This document shows positions 54,604 to 63,464 of a stretch of DNA of 64,000 nt, piece by piece. The DNA is from an uncultured Bacteroides sp. (lineage in GTDB: Bacteria; Bacteroidota; Bacteroidia; Bacteroidales; Bacteroidaceae): NCBI RefSeq assembly GCF_937912035.1, contig NZ_CALDPF010000010.1, positions 1-64,000 of the forward strand, given 5' to 3'. The notes below the pieces were generated by a model, which was given only the letters and a program-made list of their open reading frames with translations, made no database searches and was not told the DNA's origin. The position numbers and the translations under genes are program-made. Position 1 is the stretch's first letter. Each line of letters starts with the position of its first letter.

Positions 54604-55202
54604 GGCTGTTGTAATATGATGTTGGATGAAAGAGCGGAACTGTCCTCCGGAAACGGAAGGATATGCAGTCCCAGTCTGATACCCCGGCTTTCCAGACGTT
54701 CCCTGCGTTCCGTTGTGCCGGTATAATAAATCACGTTGTGTTCCTCACTGATGATGTATCCGTTTGACTTCATGTTTGAGCGCACCCTTACCTTTGCCCT
54801 GTTTGAAATGACACGGATACCGGTTATGGGTTCCAGACCGAAGACGATACGCCGTCTTTCCCTCTTTACCATCTGGGTACGGATACGTGAGGAAATCAGG
54901 TGTTTCTCTTCACTGCTGCGTTTCAGTCCGAGTGCAGCGGCTATGCGTCCGACACTCATCCGGGTAATGCCGAGAGCTTTCCCTATCTCAGAGAAGGAAC
55001 ACTCCTGGAAATGATTCCTGATATAGTCGGCACGCTCCATCCATCTGGATTTGGCCATTTTTACAAGTCCAAGCTCACGGGCTTTCAGCTTGACGGTCGA
55101 TTCGCTCAGATTGAGAACGGCAGCGGTATAGGCCGTGGTCTCTACCGGATACAGCTCGACAAGAGCGGCCAGCATCCTGTCGTTCCAGTCTGTCTTTTTC
55201 AT
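54585..55202 (-). CDS. Helix-turn-helix protein of the transfer operon (205 aa)
   Basis: Two HTH-like blocks are seen: LVELYPVETTAYTAAVLNLS (residues 12-45) and ECSFSEIGKALGITRMSVGR (68-90). A basic linker and an alpha/beta tail follow. It probably regulates transfer or binds ICE DNA. Coupled tightly to neighbours on both sides. Confidence 0.7.
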   Translation of the reverse strand: MKKTDWNDRMLAALVELYPVETTAYTAAVLNLSESTVKLKARELGLVKMAKSRWMERADYIRNHFQECSFSEIGKALGITRMSVGRIAAALGLKRSSEEKHLISSRIRTQMVKRERRRIVFGLEPITGIRVISNRAKVRVRSNMKSNGYIISEEHNVIYYTGTTERRERLESRGIRLGLHILPFPEDSSALSSNIILQQPCSTDR

Positions 55203-55205
55203 ATC

Positions 55206-55604
55206 CTACAGATTATAACTGTTAAACAACGATTTCTTTTCCCTTCTGTATTCTGCCAGACGTGGCAGGTATGACTTGAAGAATGCCCTTACGATGGCAT
55301 TCACCAGGTCAGAACGGCATCTGCCATGTATATCGCAGTCGTCCAGTGAATCCGCAAGGTCACGGTCAAGTTTGCAGACAAGCCTTTCTGTTTTGTCTGT
55401 TCCCGAACCGTCCGATTGCAGGAATTCCATGAACTCATCCCAGCATCCTGTATCCGAGAGGGAAACAGCAGTATCCTTTTCCTGTGCTTTGTTATTATTT
55501 TCCTTTTGCTCAACCTGGGTTTCTACGGAATCTTGCGTCAATATAAGTTCTGAATCATTGATGCCTCTTGTCAGGTCATCTATTTCCGGTATATCCTTAC
55601 TCAT
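55206..55604 (-). CDS. DUF3408 protein (TraB position)
   Basis: The C-terminal part (FVCKLDRDLADSL-like block near residue 80, then DLVNAIVRAFFKSYLPRLAEYR) matches DUF3408, a ribbon-helix-helix-like partner of the ParA ATPase in Bacteroides ICEs. The N-terminal half is acidic and disordered. It lies between traA and the HTH gene. Confidence 0.75.
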   Translation of the reverse strand: MSKDIPEIDDLTRGINDSELILTQDSVETQVEQKENNNKAQEKDTAVSLSDTGCWDEFMEFLQSDGSGTDKTERLVCKLDRDLADSLDDCDIHGRCRSDLVNAIVRAFFKSYLPRLAEYRREKKSLFNSYNL

Positions 55605-55632
55605 AGTGTTATGGTTATTGAAGTGTTACTGA

Positions 55633-56457
55633 TTATTCTGGTTCTTTATTCTGATTTTCGTTACTGTCCTGTGAAGCTTCATCAGACGGCTGTGCCTTCT
55701 TTTTCTTCTTAGGTTTGGGATTCAGATTTTCCGTCAGCTGTATGCCTTTAAGTTCTTTTTCCCTTATCGGTTGAAGTGTATCGAAGATACTTTGATAAAC
55801 CTTGTCAAAGACCGGTGTAACGATAGCGGCCTGCATATCAAGTGCCGCCATAGTGCTGAACCGTTCCATATCCGCACGTTTGGGAATCTTCGCAGTGACA
55901 TATCCATAGTTGGAGAAGGTATCCCTTGCATTGTCCCAGATGAGCAGTTCGGAACGCTTGCCGATTCTTCCGTCATTCAGATTGGGAATGATGAAGAGTC
56001 TGGCTTTCATCCTTTCACCGACAGCCTTTTTCAGCCGGTCAACAAACATGAGGAAACTGGCCGTTGACGGAACGGTTACCAGGTCATAATGAAATGGAAC
56101 AATAATAATATCCGAGTTGACGAACATGGGTATCAGCCCTTCCGCTTTCAGACTGCTCGGTGTGTCCATCAGAACAACGTCAATTTCGGGATCGTTGTGC
56201 AGTTTCTCCATAAGGGAAGTCATCATCGCCTTGTTGTTGGCTTCGTATGCCCATACCTCGTATGGCATTTCCTGTTCACCGTATTTTCTAATGTCAGCCT
56301 TACGGCATTTCATGATGGAGTGCTGGAAGTCGCAGTCAATCACCACAACCCTTACACCCTTTGTCACCAGATAGTTGGCAAAGGTTACGCAAAGGGTAGT
56401 CTTTCCGACACCTCCCTTCTGATTGGCAAATGTCACTATAACCGGAGTCTGTATCAT
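55633..56457 (-). CDS. traA: TraA (ParA/MinD-family ATPase)
   Basis: The deviant Walker A KGGVGKTT (residues 14-21), VIDCDFQHS and VLMDTPSS identify a ParA ATPase; the tail is Lys-rich. A longer frame begins with TTG at 56484, but that codon lies inside the -7 box TACATTTG (56489-56482), so ATG 56457, right before the first beta-strand, is the start. It heads the transfer operon and may position the ICE or stabilise it. Confidence 0.9.
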   Translation of the reverse strand: MIQTPVIVTFANQKGGVGKTTLCVTFANYLVTKGVRVVVIDCDFQHSIMKCRKADIRKYGEQEMPYEVWAYEANNKAMMTSLMEKLHNDPEIDVVLMDTPSSLKAEGLIPMFVNSDIIIVPFHYDLVTVPSTASFLMFVDRLKKAVGERMKARLFIIPNLNDGRIGKRSELLIWDNARDTFSNYGYVTAKIPKRADMERFSTMAALDMQAAIVTPVFDKVYQSIFDTLQPIREKELKGIQLTENLNPKPKKKKKAQPSDEASQDSNENQNKEPE

Positions 56458-56481
56458 TTCAAGTATTGATTGATTTTGTGA

Positions 56482-56489
56482 CAAATGTA
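56482..56489 (-). promoter_or_regulatory. -7 box of the transfer operon
   Basis: Read on the minus strand, TACATTTG is an exact -7 box 25 nt upstream of traA ATG 56457. The -33 element is weak (TTTC about 21 nt upstream). This is probably the main start of the 28-kb transfer transcript. Confidence 0.55.
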
Positions 56490-56654
56490 TTAACCAAGGT
56501 TATCAGGTAAGAAATGTACAACACAATTGTGATTTAGGTTGGATAAACCGAAGTAAGTAAGATAGAATTTATCAGTCCATTATAATTATCTTATCTGAAA
56601 AGGTTACAATTAAAAATACGTTATACCATAGATAAAATTTATACGAGTATAAAT

Positions 56655-56709
56655 AAAAAATCGCTACATAATTACCTCTTATAGAAGTTACATTATGCAG
56701 CGATTTTTT
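56655..56709. terminator. Bidirectional terminator between ICE and efflux operon
   Basis: AAAAAATCGCT-A-CATAAT (56655-56672) pairs with ATTATG-C-AGCGATTTTTT (56692-56709) with a single mismatch. It lies 48 nt after the tolC-like gene. The 56485-56756 spacer is the likeliest place for the right ICE end, but no attachment repeat is proven. Confidence 0.75.
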
Positions 56710-56756
56710 TATTTAACAATGATAATTTTTCCTCTCTTATTATACTTAATGATGAT

Positions 56757-58031
56757 TTATTTATAACCAGTCGTTTTAAAATAGTTTGCTTTAGCTATCT
56801 GATAATTAATTTTTGCAGAAACAAACTCCGCCCATGACTTTTGCCAGATAGATTGTGTGTCCATATAGTTCACAAGGGTTTCCATCCCTGTCTCATAATT
56901 CTTTCTACTTTCACGAAGGCTTTCTGTAGCTTCATTAAAAGCGGACTCCGTAAGTTTAATTTCCAGTTCTGACTCGTCCAGCATATTTAAAGCTTGTGAA
57001 ACTTCCAACTGCATTTTCTCTGTAAATTCATCTCTTTGAACTATTGCCATCTGCTTTTCTATTTGGGCAGATTTGACTTTACGCATACCTTCTCCCCAAT
57101 GAAACAGAGGAACCTTAACTGAAACCATAACAGCGAACACATCATCAGAAATGAGCTTCGTACCATTTAGCTTAACTCCATTCATGTAATTGTATCCTGC
57201 AACAAGTCCAACACGCGGCAGGAAATCACTTCTTACAGCTTTTATTTCCTGGTTCTTCAGTTGGATATTTTCTGAAAGTATCTTATATTCCAATCTGTTC
57301 TCTACTGAATGGATATTTGTATCTACAACCTTTATGTCAGATAGGTTATTTATTACATCTATATCCTTATTCATAGGCATACCCATCAGATGGCAGAGGC
57401 TCATTTTAGCCAGACGGACAGAATTTTCACTTCTTTTAAGAGACAGCTTAGCTTCATTGATTTTTACTTTTACCTTCAGTAATTCATTCTGTGATGCCAT
57501 CCCTGTACTATAATAATTCTCCACAGTACGGTATAGCTCATCTACAGTTTGCAGAAACTGTTGCGATACTTTCTGCAGTTCTTTTGCCTTGACCACATTC
57601 CAGTATGCTTTTTCCGTTTCAAAACGTATATCAGACTCGGTTTTTTCCTTATTTAACCCGGCTATTGACAATCCGGTTTGAGCCATCTTCCTGGCTGCAA
57701 AAAGTTTTCCGCCTAAAAACAGTGGTTGTTCTATCTGAACGCCACCTGTATAGGTGTTGTTCAGATTAAGTTCAGCAGCTACAGAAGGCATCAGTTCTGC
57801 ACCAAAATCTTTATCCGCATAAAGATAGCCACCTGCAGCTGATAACTTTGGAAGGAAATTGCTGTTCATGTTCTTTAACTGCAATTGGGCTTTTTGTATA
57901 GAAAAATCAGCCAGTTTCCCCTGCTTGTTATTTGCTGCTGCAATATCACAGCATTCTTCCAGTGTCAATTGTTGGGAATATCCCCAAAGAGAACAGAATG
58001 AAAATATACAGGCAATTATAATCTTTTTCAT
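56757..58031 (-). CDS. TolC-family outer-membrane efflux protein
   Basis: Signal peptide IIACIFSFCSLWGYSQQ, then TLEECCDIAAANNKQ and two long helical repeats (LQLKNMNSNFLPKLSAAGGYL; AEIKAVRSDFLPRVGLVAGYN-like) typical of TolC. Length 424 aa is normal. It is the third gene of the operon, 2 nt after the RND pump. Confidence 0.9.
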   Translation of the reverse strand: MKKIIIACIFSFCSLWGYSQQLTLEECCDIAAANNKQGKLADFSIQKAQLQLKNMNSNFLPKLSAAGGYLYADKDFGAELMPSVAAELNLNNTYTGGVQIEQPLFLGGKLFAARKMAQTGLSIAGLNKEKTESDIRFETEKAYWNVVKAKELQKVSQQFLQTVDELYRTVENYYSTGMASQNELLKVKVKINEAKLSLKRSENSVRLAKMSLCHLMGMPMNKDIDVINNLSDIKVVDTNIHSVENRLEYKILSENIQLKNQEIKAVRSDFLPRVGLVAGYNYMNGVKLNGTKLISDDVFAVMVSVKVPLFHWGEGMRKVKSAQIEKQMAIVQRDEFTEKMQLEVSQALNMLDESELEIKLTESAFNEATESLRESRKNYETGMETLVNYMDTQSIWQKSWAEFVSAKINYQIAKANYFKTTGYK

Positions 58032-58033
58032 AA

Positions 58034-61000
58034 TCAGTCACATTTTATTTTAAAGAATAATGCATAAAATACTGGTATAATCATCAGCGTGATGATGGTA
58101 CCCACAAGTAGACCTCCCATAATGGCTACTGCCATTGGTCCGAACATGGCATCGGATGTTAGCGGTATCATTCCAAGTATCGTAGTCCCGGATGCCATCA
58201 TAACGGGGCGAAGGCGTGAGGATGATGCAGCAAGAAGTGCATCTACCGGTTTTGCTCCTGCATTCATCTGAGCTGTAATCTCATCGATTAGTACAACTCC
58301 GTTCTTTATCATCATACCGATAAGTCCCAGTGCACCGACGATGGCTACAAAACTGAACGGTTTTCCGCTTACCAGGATTCCAAACACAATGCCGATATAA
58401 GCCAAAGGAAGACATAGGAAAATAATGATGGGTTTCTTGAAATCACGGAACAAATAAATCAGAATACCAAACATCATGATGATGGCTATCGGAAAATTCA
58501 TGAACAGGTATTTGTTTGAATCAGTACTTGCCTTATATTCACCCAACCATTTCATGGTATATCCTTCGGGAAAATGTATCTGCTCCTTGATTTTCTTTTC
58601 CAGTGCCTGCCGTGTATTTTCAGCAGTGTATCCTGACGCATTGTTGCATTGTACCATTATAGCACGCTGTGCATTGTAGCGATATACTACAGGATCTTTC
58701 CACACATAACTCAGACTATCAGTTACTGAATTCACAGGTTTGGCATAAGTGAGACCTATAATAAGATCTTTTTTGTCTGCACCGCTCATCAGTACGTCTT
58801 TAACCCGCGATTCGTTTGTTAGAGTGTTGATGTCGGGCATTACATTCCACAACTGGACATTGTCAAGCTGATCATAACCGGATGTTTTAAGCAGTATGTT
58901 CTGTGAGATGTTACCATCGTAGAAGCGACCCACTGGAATTCCATCGGTTGCGGACAGTAATGACATGCCGGCATCAGTCCTGCTCAGTCCTGCCCTTCTT
59001 CCCAATTGCTGGTCATAATTTATATTGATGTCAAGCACAGGATCATCCCAGTTGTCTGTAACCAATGTTGCTGAAGGCTCCTGACGCATAATATCCTGTA
59101 TTGAATCTCTTAAATTCTTCAAAACCTGAGGGTCTGGACCAGATATAAGCAGCTCAACGGGGAATTCCATGTACATAATATTATATTTCTTCAAACGGAT
59201 AAATGAATCGGGATAACGACTGTTTAAATAGGCTTGCCATTTTTTCATACAGGCATCGATATCCTTATTGTCTTTGAAGTCAATAATCAGTTCACCGTAG
59301 CGGAGACTCGGATCGGCTACCGAGCGTACAAGGTTATAACGTGCAGGTGTACCACCTAACGACATGGTTACATGGGTTACTTCTTTTTGAGATTTCAGGA
59401 AATCCGTTATTTCTGTCAGATCCTTTTCCACTTTTTCAATTCGTGAACCTTCCGGCAGTTTATATTCCATGTAAATCTGATTGTAAGTCAGGTCTGGAAA
59501 GAATGTCTGTGGCAACAGCCGGAAGCATGCCATACTGACGAGCAGCAATGCTACAACACATGTGAGTGTGATAAAACGGTGTCTGAGAAATACCATCAGC
59601 ATGCTGCGGAATTTGCGATACAATGGTGAATTGAACACTTCGTCAGAAGAAACATTATTGTCAAGCTTCAAGTAGCTGTTTGCATGTATCGGCACATGTA
59701 CAAGAGCCAGCACCCAGCTCAACAGTAAGGATACAGCTAGTACAACAAACAGATCACGGGCATATTCACCAGCCATATCGGGAGACAATGAGATGGGCAT
59801 GAAAGCAATGATGGCAATCAAAGTAGCTCCAAGAAGCGGACGAGCCGTGATATTGGCAGTATGCACCAGTGATTCAGGCCTTTTCATACCTCTTTTACTG
59901 TCCACAAGAATACCATCAACTACCACTATTGCATTATCAACCAGCATACCCATGGCAATGATAAATGCACCAAGAGATACCCTTTGGATGGTACCGTCAA
60001 AATAGTAAAGTCCAACAAAAGAGCCTAAAACCGTGATTACAAGTCCTGTACCTATAATCACACCGCTTCTGAATCCCATTGTAATCATCAGGATTACTAT
60101 GACAATTACCACTGACTCTATCAGATTTATAATAAAGTTATTGATAGCATCATCTACACGCTCTGGCTGATAAAAAACCTTATGAAATTGAAAGCCTGAC
60201 GGCAGTTCTTTCTGTAATTCTTCCAAACGCGCGGTTACTACTTCACCGACCTTCAGAATATCATAACCGGATTCCATGGCTATTGCTATGCCACAGGCTG
60301 TTTGGCCGTCATAGACAATCTTATTACGCTGCGGATTTTCATATGCCTCTCTTACATCAGCTATATCTTTCAGACGGAACATATCTGATTCATGCCCGTG
60401 AATCATCAGATTACGGATTTCATCCAAGGAGTGAAACGTGTCTGACACATTTACACGCATTCTTTCCTCACCGCTGTTGAAATAACCAGCATAAACGGTT
60501 TTGTCCTGATCCTGAAGGGTTGTAATAATCTCTGCCGGTAAAATTCCAAGACGGGCCATTTTGTCCTTGTCAATAACTATTTCAACAGTGGGTGTAGCAG
60601 TACCATAAAGCTGTACATTGCGTATTCCTTCCAGATTTATCAGCTCACGCTGTATGAACTGGGAATAATGCAGCATGTCACGCTCAGAAAAGCCATCGGC
60701 AGTAATGGTATAAAACATACCATAAACCGCACTGAAATCGTCTAATACCTGTGGTACAGAAGCACCGGAAGGCAATTGTGATGTACAATCTACAATTTTC
60801 TTTCTCAGCAAATCCCATTTCTGTTCCAGATCTTTGCTTGGCACTGTTGTTTTCAGAACTACTTTTATCAATGAAAGGTCATTCATTGATTTCGACTCTA
60901 TATAATCAATGTCTCCCATTTGTCTGATGGCTTTCTCCAATTTGTCAGAAACTTCGAGTTCTACCTTGTGGGCATCAGCACCCGGATAGACAGTCATTAC

Positions 61001-61141
61001 AAGTGCCTGCTTTACCATCAGCTCCGGATCTTCCATTTTACTCATAGAGTAGAATCCCCACACACCTCCAACTATCAATAAAGCAATAAAAAACTTTATC
61101 AGAGCCTTGTTTGTCAATGCATATTCAGAAATACTTCTCAT
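58034..61141 (-). CDS. RND inner-membrane efflux pump
   Basis: The 1035-aa protein has 12 membrane helices in the RND arrangement. The proton-relay segment near 398-407 reads GMLVDNAIVVVD, with Asp-Asn where AcrB has Asp-Asp; this form is seen in TriC-like pumps. NMSKMEDPEL and FFPDLTYNQIYMEYKLPEGS are RND periplasmic marks. The start overlaps the adaptor stop as ATGA. Substrates unknown. Confidence 0.9.
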   Translation of the reverse strand: MRSISEYALTNKALIKFFIALLIVGGVWGFYSMSKMEDPELMVKQALVMTVYPGADAHKVELEVSDKLEKAIRQMGDIDYIESKSMNDLSLIKVVLKTTVPSKDLEQKWDLLRKKIVDCTSQLPSGASVPQVLDDFSAVYGMFYTITADGFSERDMLHYSQFIQRELINLEGIRNVQLYGTATPTVEIVIDKDKMARLGILPAEIITTLQDQDKTVYAGYFNSGEERMRVNVSDTFHSLDEIRNLMIHGHESDMFRLKDIADVREAYENPQRNKIVYDGQTACGIAIAMESGYDILKVGEVVTARLEELQKELPSGFQFHKVFYQPERVDDAINNFIINLIESVVIVIVILMITMGFRSGVIIGTGLVITVLGSFVGLYYFDGTIQRVSLGAFIIAMGMLVDNAIVVVDGILVDSKRGMKRPESLVHTANITARPLLGATLIAIIAFMPISLSPDMAGEYARDLFVVLAVSLLLSWVLALVHVPIHANSYLKLDNNVSSDEVFNSPLYRKFRSMLMVFLRHRFITLTCVVALLLVSMACFRLLPQTFFPDLTYNQIYMEYKLPEGSRIEKVEKDLTEITDFLKSQKEVTHVTMSLGGTPARYNLVRSVADPSLRYGELIIDFKDNKDIDACMKKWQAYLNSRYPDSFIRLKKYNIMYMEFPVELLISGPDPQVLKNLRDSIQDIMRQEPSATLVTDNWDDPVLDININYDQQLGRRAGLSRTDAGMSLLSATDGIPVGRFYDGNISQNILLKTSGYDQLDNVQLWNVMPDINTLTNESRVKDVLMSGADKKDLIIGLTYAKPVNSVTDSLSYVWKDPVVYRYNAQRAIMVQCNNASGYTAENTRQALEKKIKEQIHFPEGYTMKWLGEYKASTDSNKYLFMNFPIAIIMMFGILIYLFRDFKKPIIIFLCLPLAYIGIVFGILVSGKPFSFVAIVGALGLIGMMIKNGVVLIDEITAQMNAGAKPVDALLAASSSRLRPVMMASGTTILGMIPLTSDAMFGPMAVAIMGGLLVGTIITLMIIPVFYALFFKIKCD

Positions 61142-62196
61142 AACATTCCTCCTATATTTGTTTTAGATGGGGCAGACATGATGTTTACGGCTTCCCCTTC
61201 TTTAATAGAATGAATACCGCTTACTACAACCTGCTGTCCTTCATTTATTCCGGATACTGTTACCTTGTCATGGTCTATATTCCGTATTTTTATATTTACT
61301 TTTTTAGCAATGTTCTGTTTTTCCAAAACCCATACTGATGTTTCGTTGTTCGAGTTCATAATGGCCGAAAGTGGTATGCTTACTGTTTTCTCAATATCAG
61401 GTGAAGAGAATGTCAGTCTTACCTGACAGTTTTTTCCGGCGACAATCTTATGCTCTGCTGCATCTTTCGGCTGAATAATAAATTCAGCTTTATAAAGTTG
61501 TGCCGCATTGGCCTGTTGACTGATACTGCCAAGTTCTAAGTTTATGTGTTTGCCATTTATCTCCAGCCAACTGCTGGTAAGGCTGTCAATTCTTTCAAAA
61601 TCTCGGAAAGGCAGGAATACTTCTACCTTCAGGGTATTCTTTGAAATAAAAGAAATGACAGGCATGCCGGCTTGTACAATTTCCCCTTTCTGGTGGTAGA
61701 TATTTTGTATATAGCCATCAAAAGGGGCTCTAATATTGGTATATTCTAAAGCATCCTTGGCAGCCTGATATTTAGAAAGTACAACTTTATGTGCAGCTTC
61801 TGCTTTCTCAAAATCATTGGGTGATATGGTTTTGGACGCATAGAGTTGCTTAATACGATTAAACTCATTATCCGATTGCTGGTATGCAGCCAATGCAGCT
61901 TTCTCATTAATCTCATAATCATGGGAATCCAATGTGGCAAGCAAATCACCTTTTCTTACTTCCGTTCCTGATTTGTCCAATAAACTTTCAATTTGTCCGT
62001 TTACTCTAAACGAAATAGACAAATCGTCCTGTGGCTTAACAATGCCAGGATAATTATGATTTTCACTCAGGTTATTGACTGTAGCAGTGGTAGTTTTAAC
62101 CAAAGGAGCATGGTGTGCTTCTTCTACCTGCTTTTTACAAGAACTAATTGTAGCTATCAAAGCTAAAGCAACTAAACTTAATATTGATTTTGACAT
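61138..62196 (-). CDS. Periplasmic adaptor lipoprotein of the RND pump
   Basis: From ATG 62196 the signal SILSLVALALIATISSC gives a lipoprotein. The hairpin and lipoyl motifs (NQIESLLDKSGTEVRKGDLLATLD-like; APFDGYIQNIYHQKGEIV) are those of membrane-fusion proteins. The longer frame from 62286 has no signal peptide at its start. A -7-like GAACTTTG lies at 62226-62219. Confidence 0.9.
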   Translation of the reverse strand: MSKSILSLVALALIATISSCKKQVEEAHHAPLVKTTTATVNNLSENHNYPGIVKPQDDLSISFRVNGQIESLLDKSGTEVRKGDLLATLDSHDYEINEKAALAAYQQSDNEFNRIKQLYASKTISPNDFEKAEAAHKVVLSKYQAAKDALEYTNIRAPFDGYIQNIYHQKGEIVQAGMPVISFISKNTLKVEVFLPFRDFERIDSLTSSWLEINGKHINLELGSISQQANAAQLYKAEFIIQPKDAAEHKIVAGKNCQVRLTFSSPDIEKTVSIPLSAIMNSNNETSVWVLEKQNIAKKVNIKIRNIDHDKVTVSGINEGQQVVVSGIHSIKEGEAVNIMSAPSKTNIGGML

Positions 62197-62363
62197 AATA
62201 CATTTGTTTTTTACGCCGCAAAGTTCTGTATAAAAAGTGGATGATACATAACCGTTTATTCCTGAGTGATGTTCTAAAATCCGCAATGATTGAAATTATG
62301 TTCTATTATTCAAGAAATGCGTTCCATTATTCTGTTTCATATTGAAAATAAGATAATAACGGA

Positions 62364-62371
62364 TAACTTTG
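62364..62371 (+). promoter_or_regulatory. -7 box of the AraC regulator gene
   Basis: TAACTTTG is an exact -7 match, placing the transcript start near 62378. The regulator must therefore start at ATG 62383 or 62404, not at 62290. Confidence 0.55.
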
Positions 62372-62382
62372 CGAAAAAAACT

Positions 62383-63270
62383 ATGAACGGAACAACAAAA
62401 TTAATGACATCAATTAATCAGGTTATCAGAGGTGATGTATCCTGTATTGATGATAACTTTATTATTATTGACAGGCTGGATAAAATTAATATTTCTACGT
62501 CGAGCTGTCCTATAAGAATTAATGCTGCTACTATAGGTGTATGTTTTTCAGGAGAAATGATTATAGATATAAACGGGGTTGAACACCAGATTAATCCTGG
62601 AGAATTAATTATAACACTGTCAAATGACATAATTCAATATAAAAAGATATCAAATGATATCAAAGGAATGTTGCTTATAGTCTCACAAAATTTTCTGGAA
62701 GATACATTAGAAAGGGTTGACGAAACTTTGCCTCTGTTTCTTTATATACAAAAATACCCTTGTATGAATCTGTCAATTAAAGAATGCAGTATGATACAAA
62801 ACTACTATAACTTCTTTGAAATGCAGTTGGACTATAAACATCCTTATCCTTTTCAAAATAAAATTATCCGTTCTATCCTGCAGGCTTTTATTTGTTATAT
62901 CACAAGTATTTTTGTCATGGAAAAAGACTTGAACAGACATAACAGGAATGAAGAAATTTTCAGACAGTTTATACAGCTTACTATAAGCAATTTCAAGAAA
63001 AGAGAAAAGCTCGATTTTTATGCACAGAAACTGTATATATCAACTAAATATTTGTGCGACATAATTAAGAGGACTAGTGGTCATACACCAAGAGAATGGA
63101 TTGACCATTATACAATTCTTGAAGCAAAGATTTTGTTACAGACTACAGATAAAACAACAGAGCAAATATCTTACGAATTAAATTTTCCTAATCCTTCTTT
63201 TTTCTGTAAATTCTTCAAAAAAAATGTGGGAATGACAACAAAAGAATACAGAATGTCATTATTACGATAA
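62383..63270 (+). CDS. AraC-family regulator, divergent from the efflux operon
   Basis: The C-terminal 100 residues hold two HTH motifs (LDFYAQKLYISTKYLCDIIKR and TEQISYELNFPNPSFFCKFF), then GMTTKEYR. The N-terminal part is a cupin-like sensing domain (GEMIIDINGVEHQINPGELII). Start 62383 follows the promoter; 62404 is possible. It probably controls the divergent efflux operon. Confidence 0.85.
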   Translation: MNGTTKLMTSINQVIRGDVSCIDDNFIIIDRLDKINISTSSCPIRINAATIGVCFSGEMIIDINGVEHQINPGELIITLSNDIIQYKKISNDIKGMLLIVSQNFLEDTLERVDETLPLFLYIQKYPCMNLSIKECSMIQNYYNFFEMQLDYKHPYPFQNKIIRSILQAFICYITSIFVMEKDLNRHNRNEEIFRQFIQLTISNFKKREKLDFYAQKLYISTKYLCDIIKRTSGHTPREWIDHYTILEAKILLQTTDKTTEQISYELNFPNPSFFCKFFKKNVGMTTKEYRMSLLR

Positions 63271-63388
63271 GTATACATTAGCAATACATTACTTTATATC
63301 ATAATCCTTATTTAGGATATAACCACCGTTAAGAAATCTTTTTTAAATGTTGTAGAAAGTTAAATCACAAGATTACATAACCAATTTC

Positions 63389-63439
63389 TTTGGTATTGAT
63401 GTAATTGTTTTTACATTTGTGTCTGACAATAGTGTCAGA
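63389..63439 (+). promoter_or_regulatory. Promoter and hairpin before the activase gene
   Basis: TTTG (63389-63392), 19 nt, TACATTTG (63412-63419) is a perfect promoter. Immediately downstream, TCTGACA-ATAG-TGTCAGA (63422-63439) is a perfect 7-bp dyad, in the position of an operator or 5' hairpin. Confidence 0.7.
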
Positions 63440-63464
63440 ATAATAGTCAAACACATATAAATAT

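Noticed and set aside
56485..56756. Exact right attachment site of the ICE
   Set aside because: The place is plausible, but no direct repeat matching a left end could be identified within the window.
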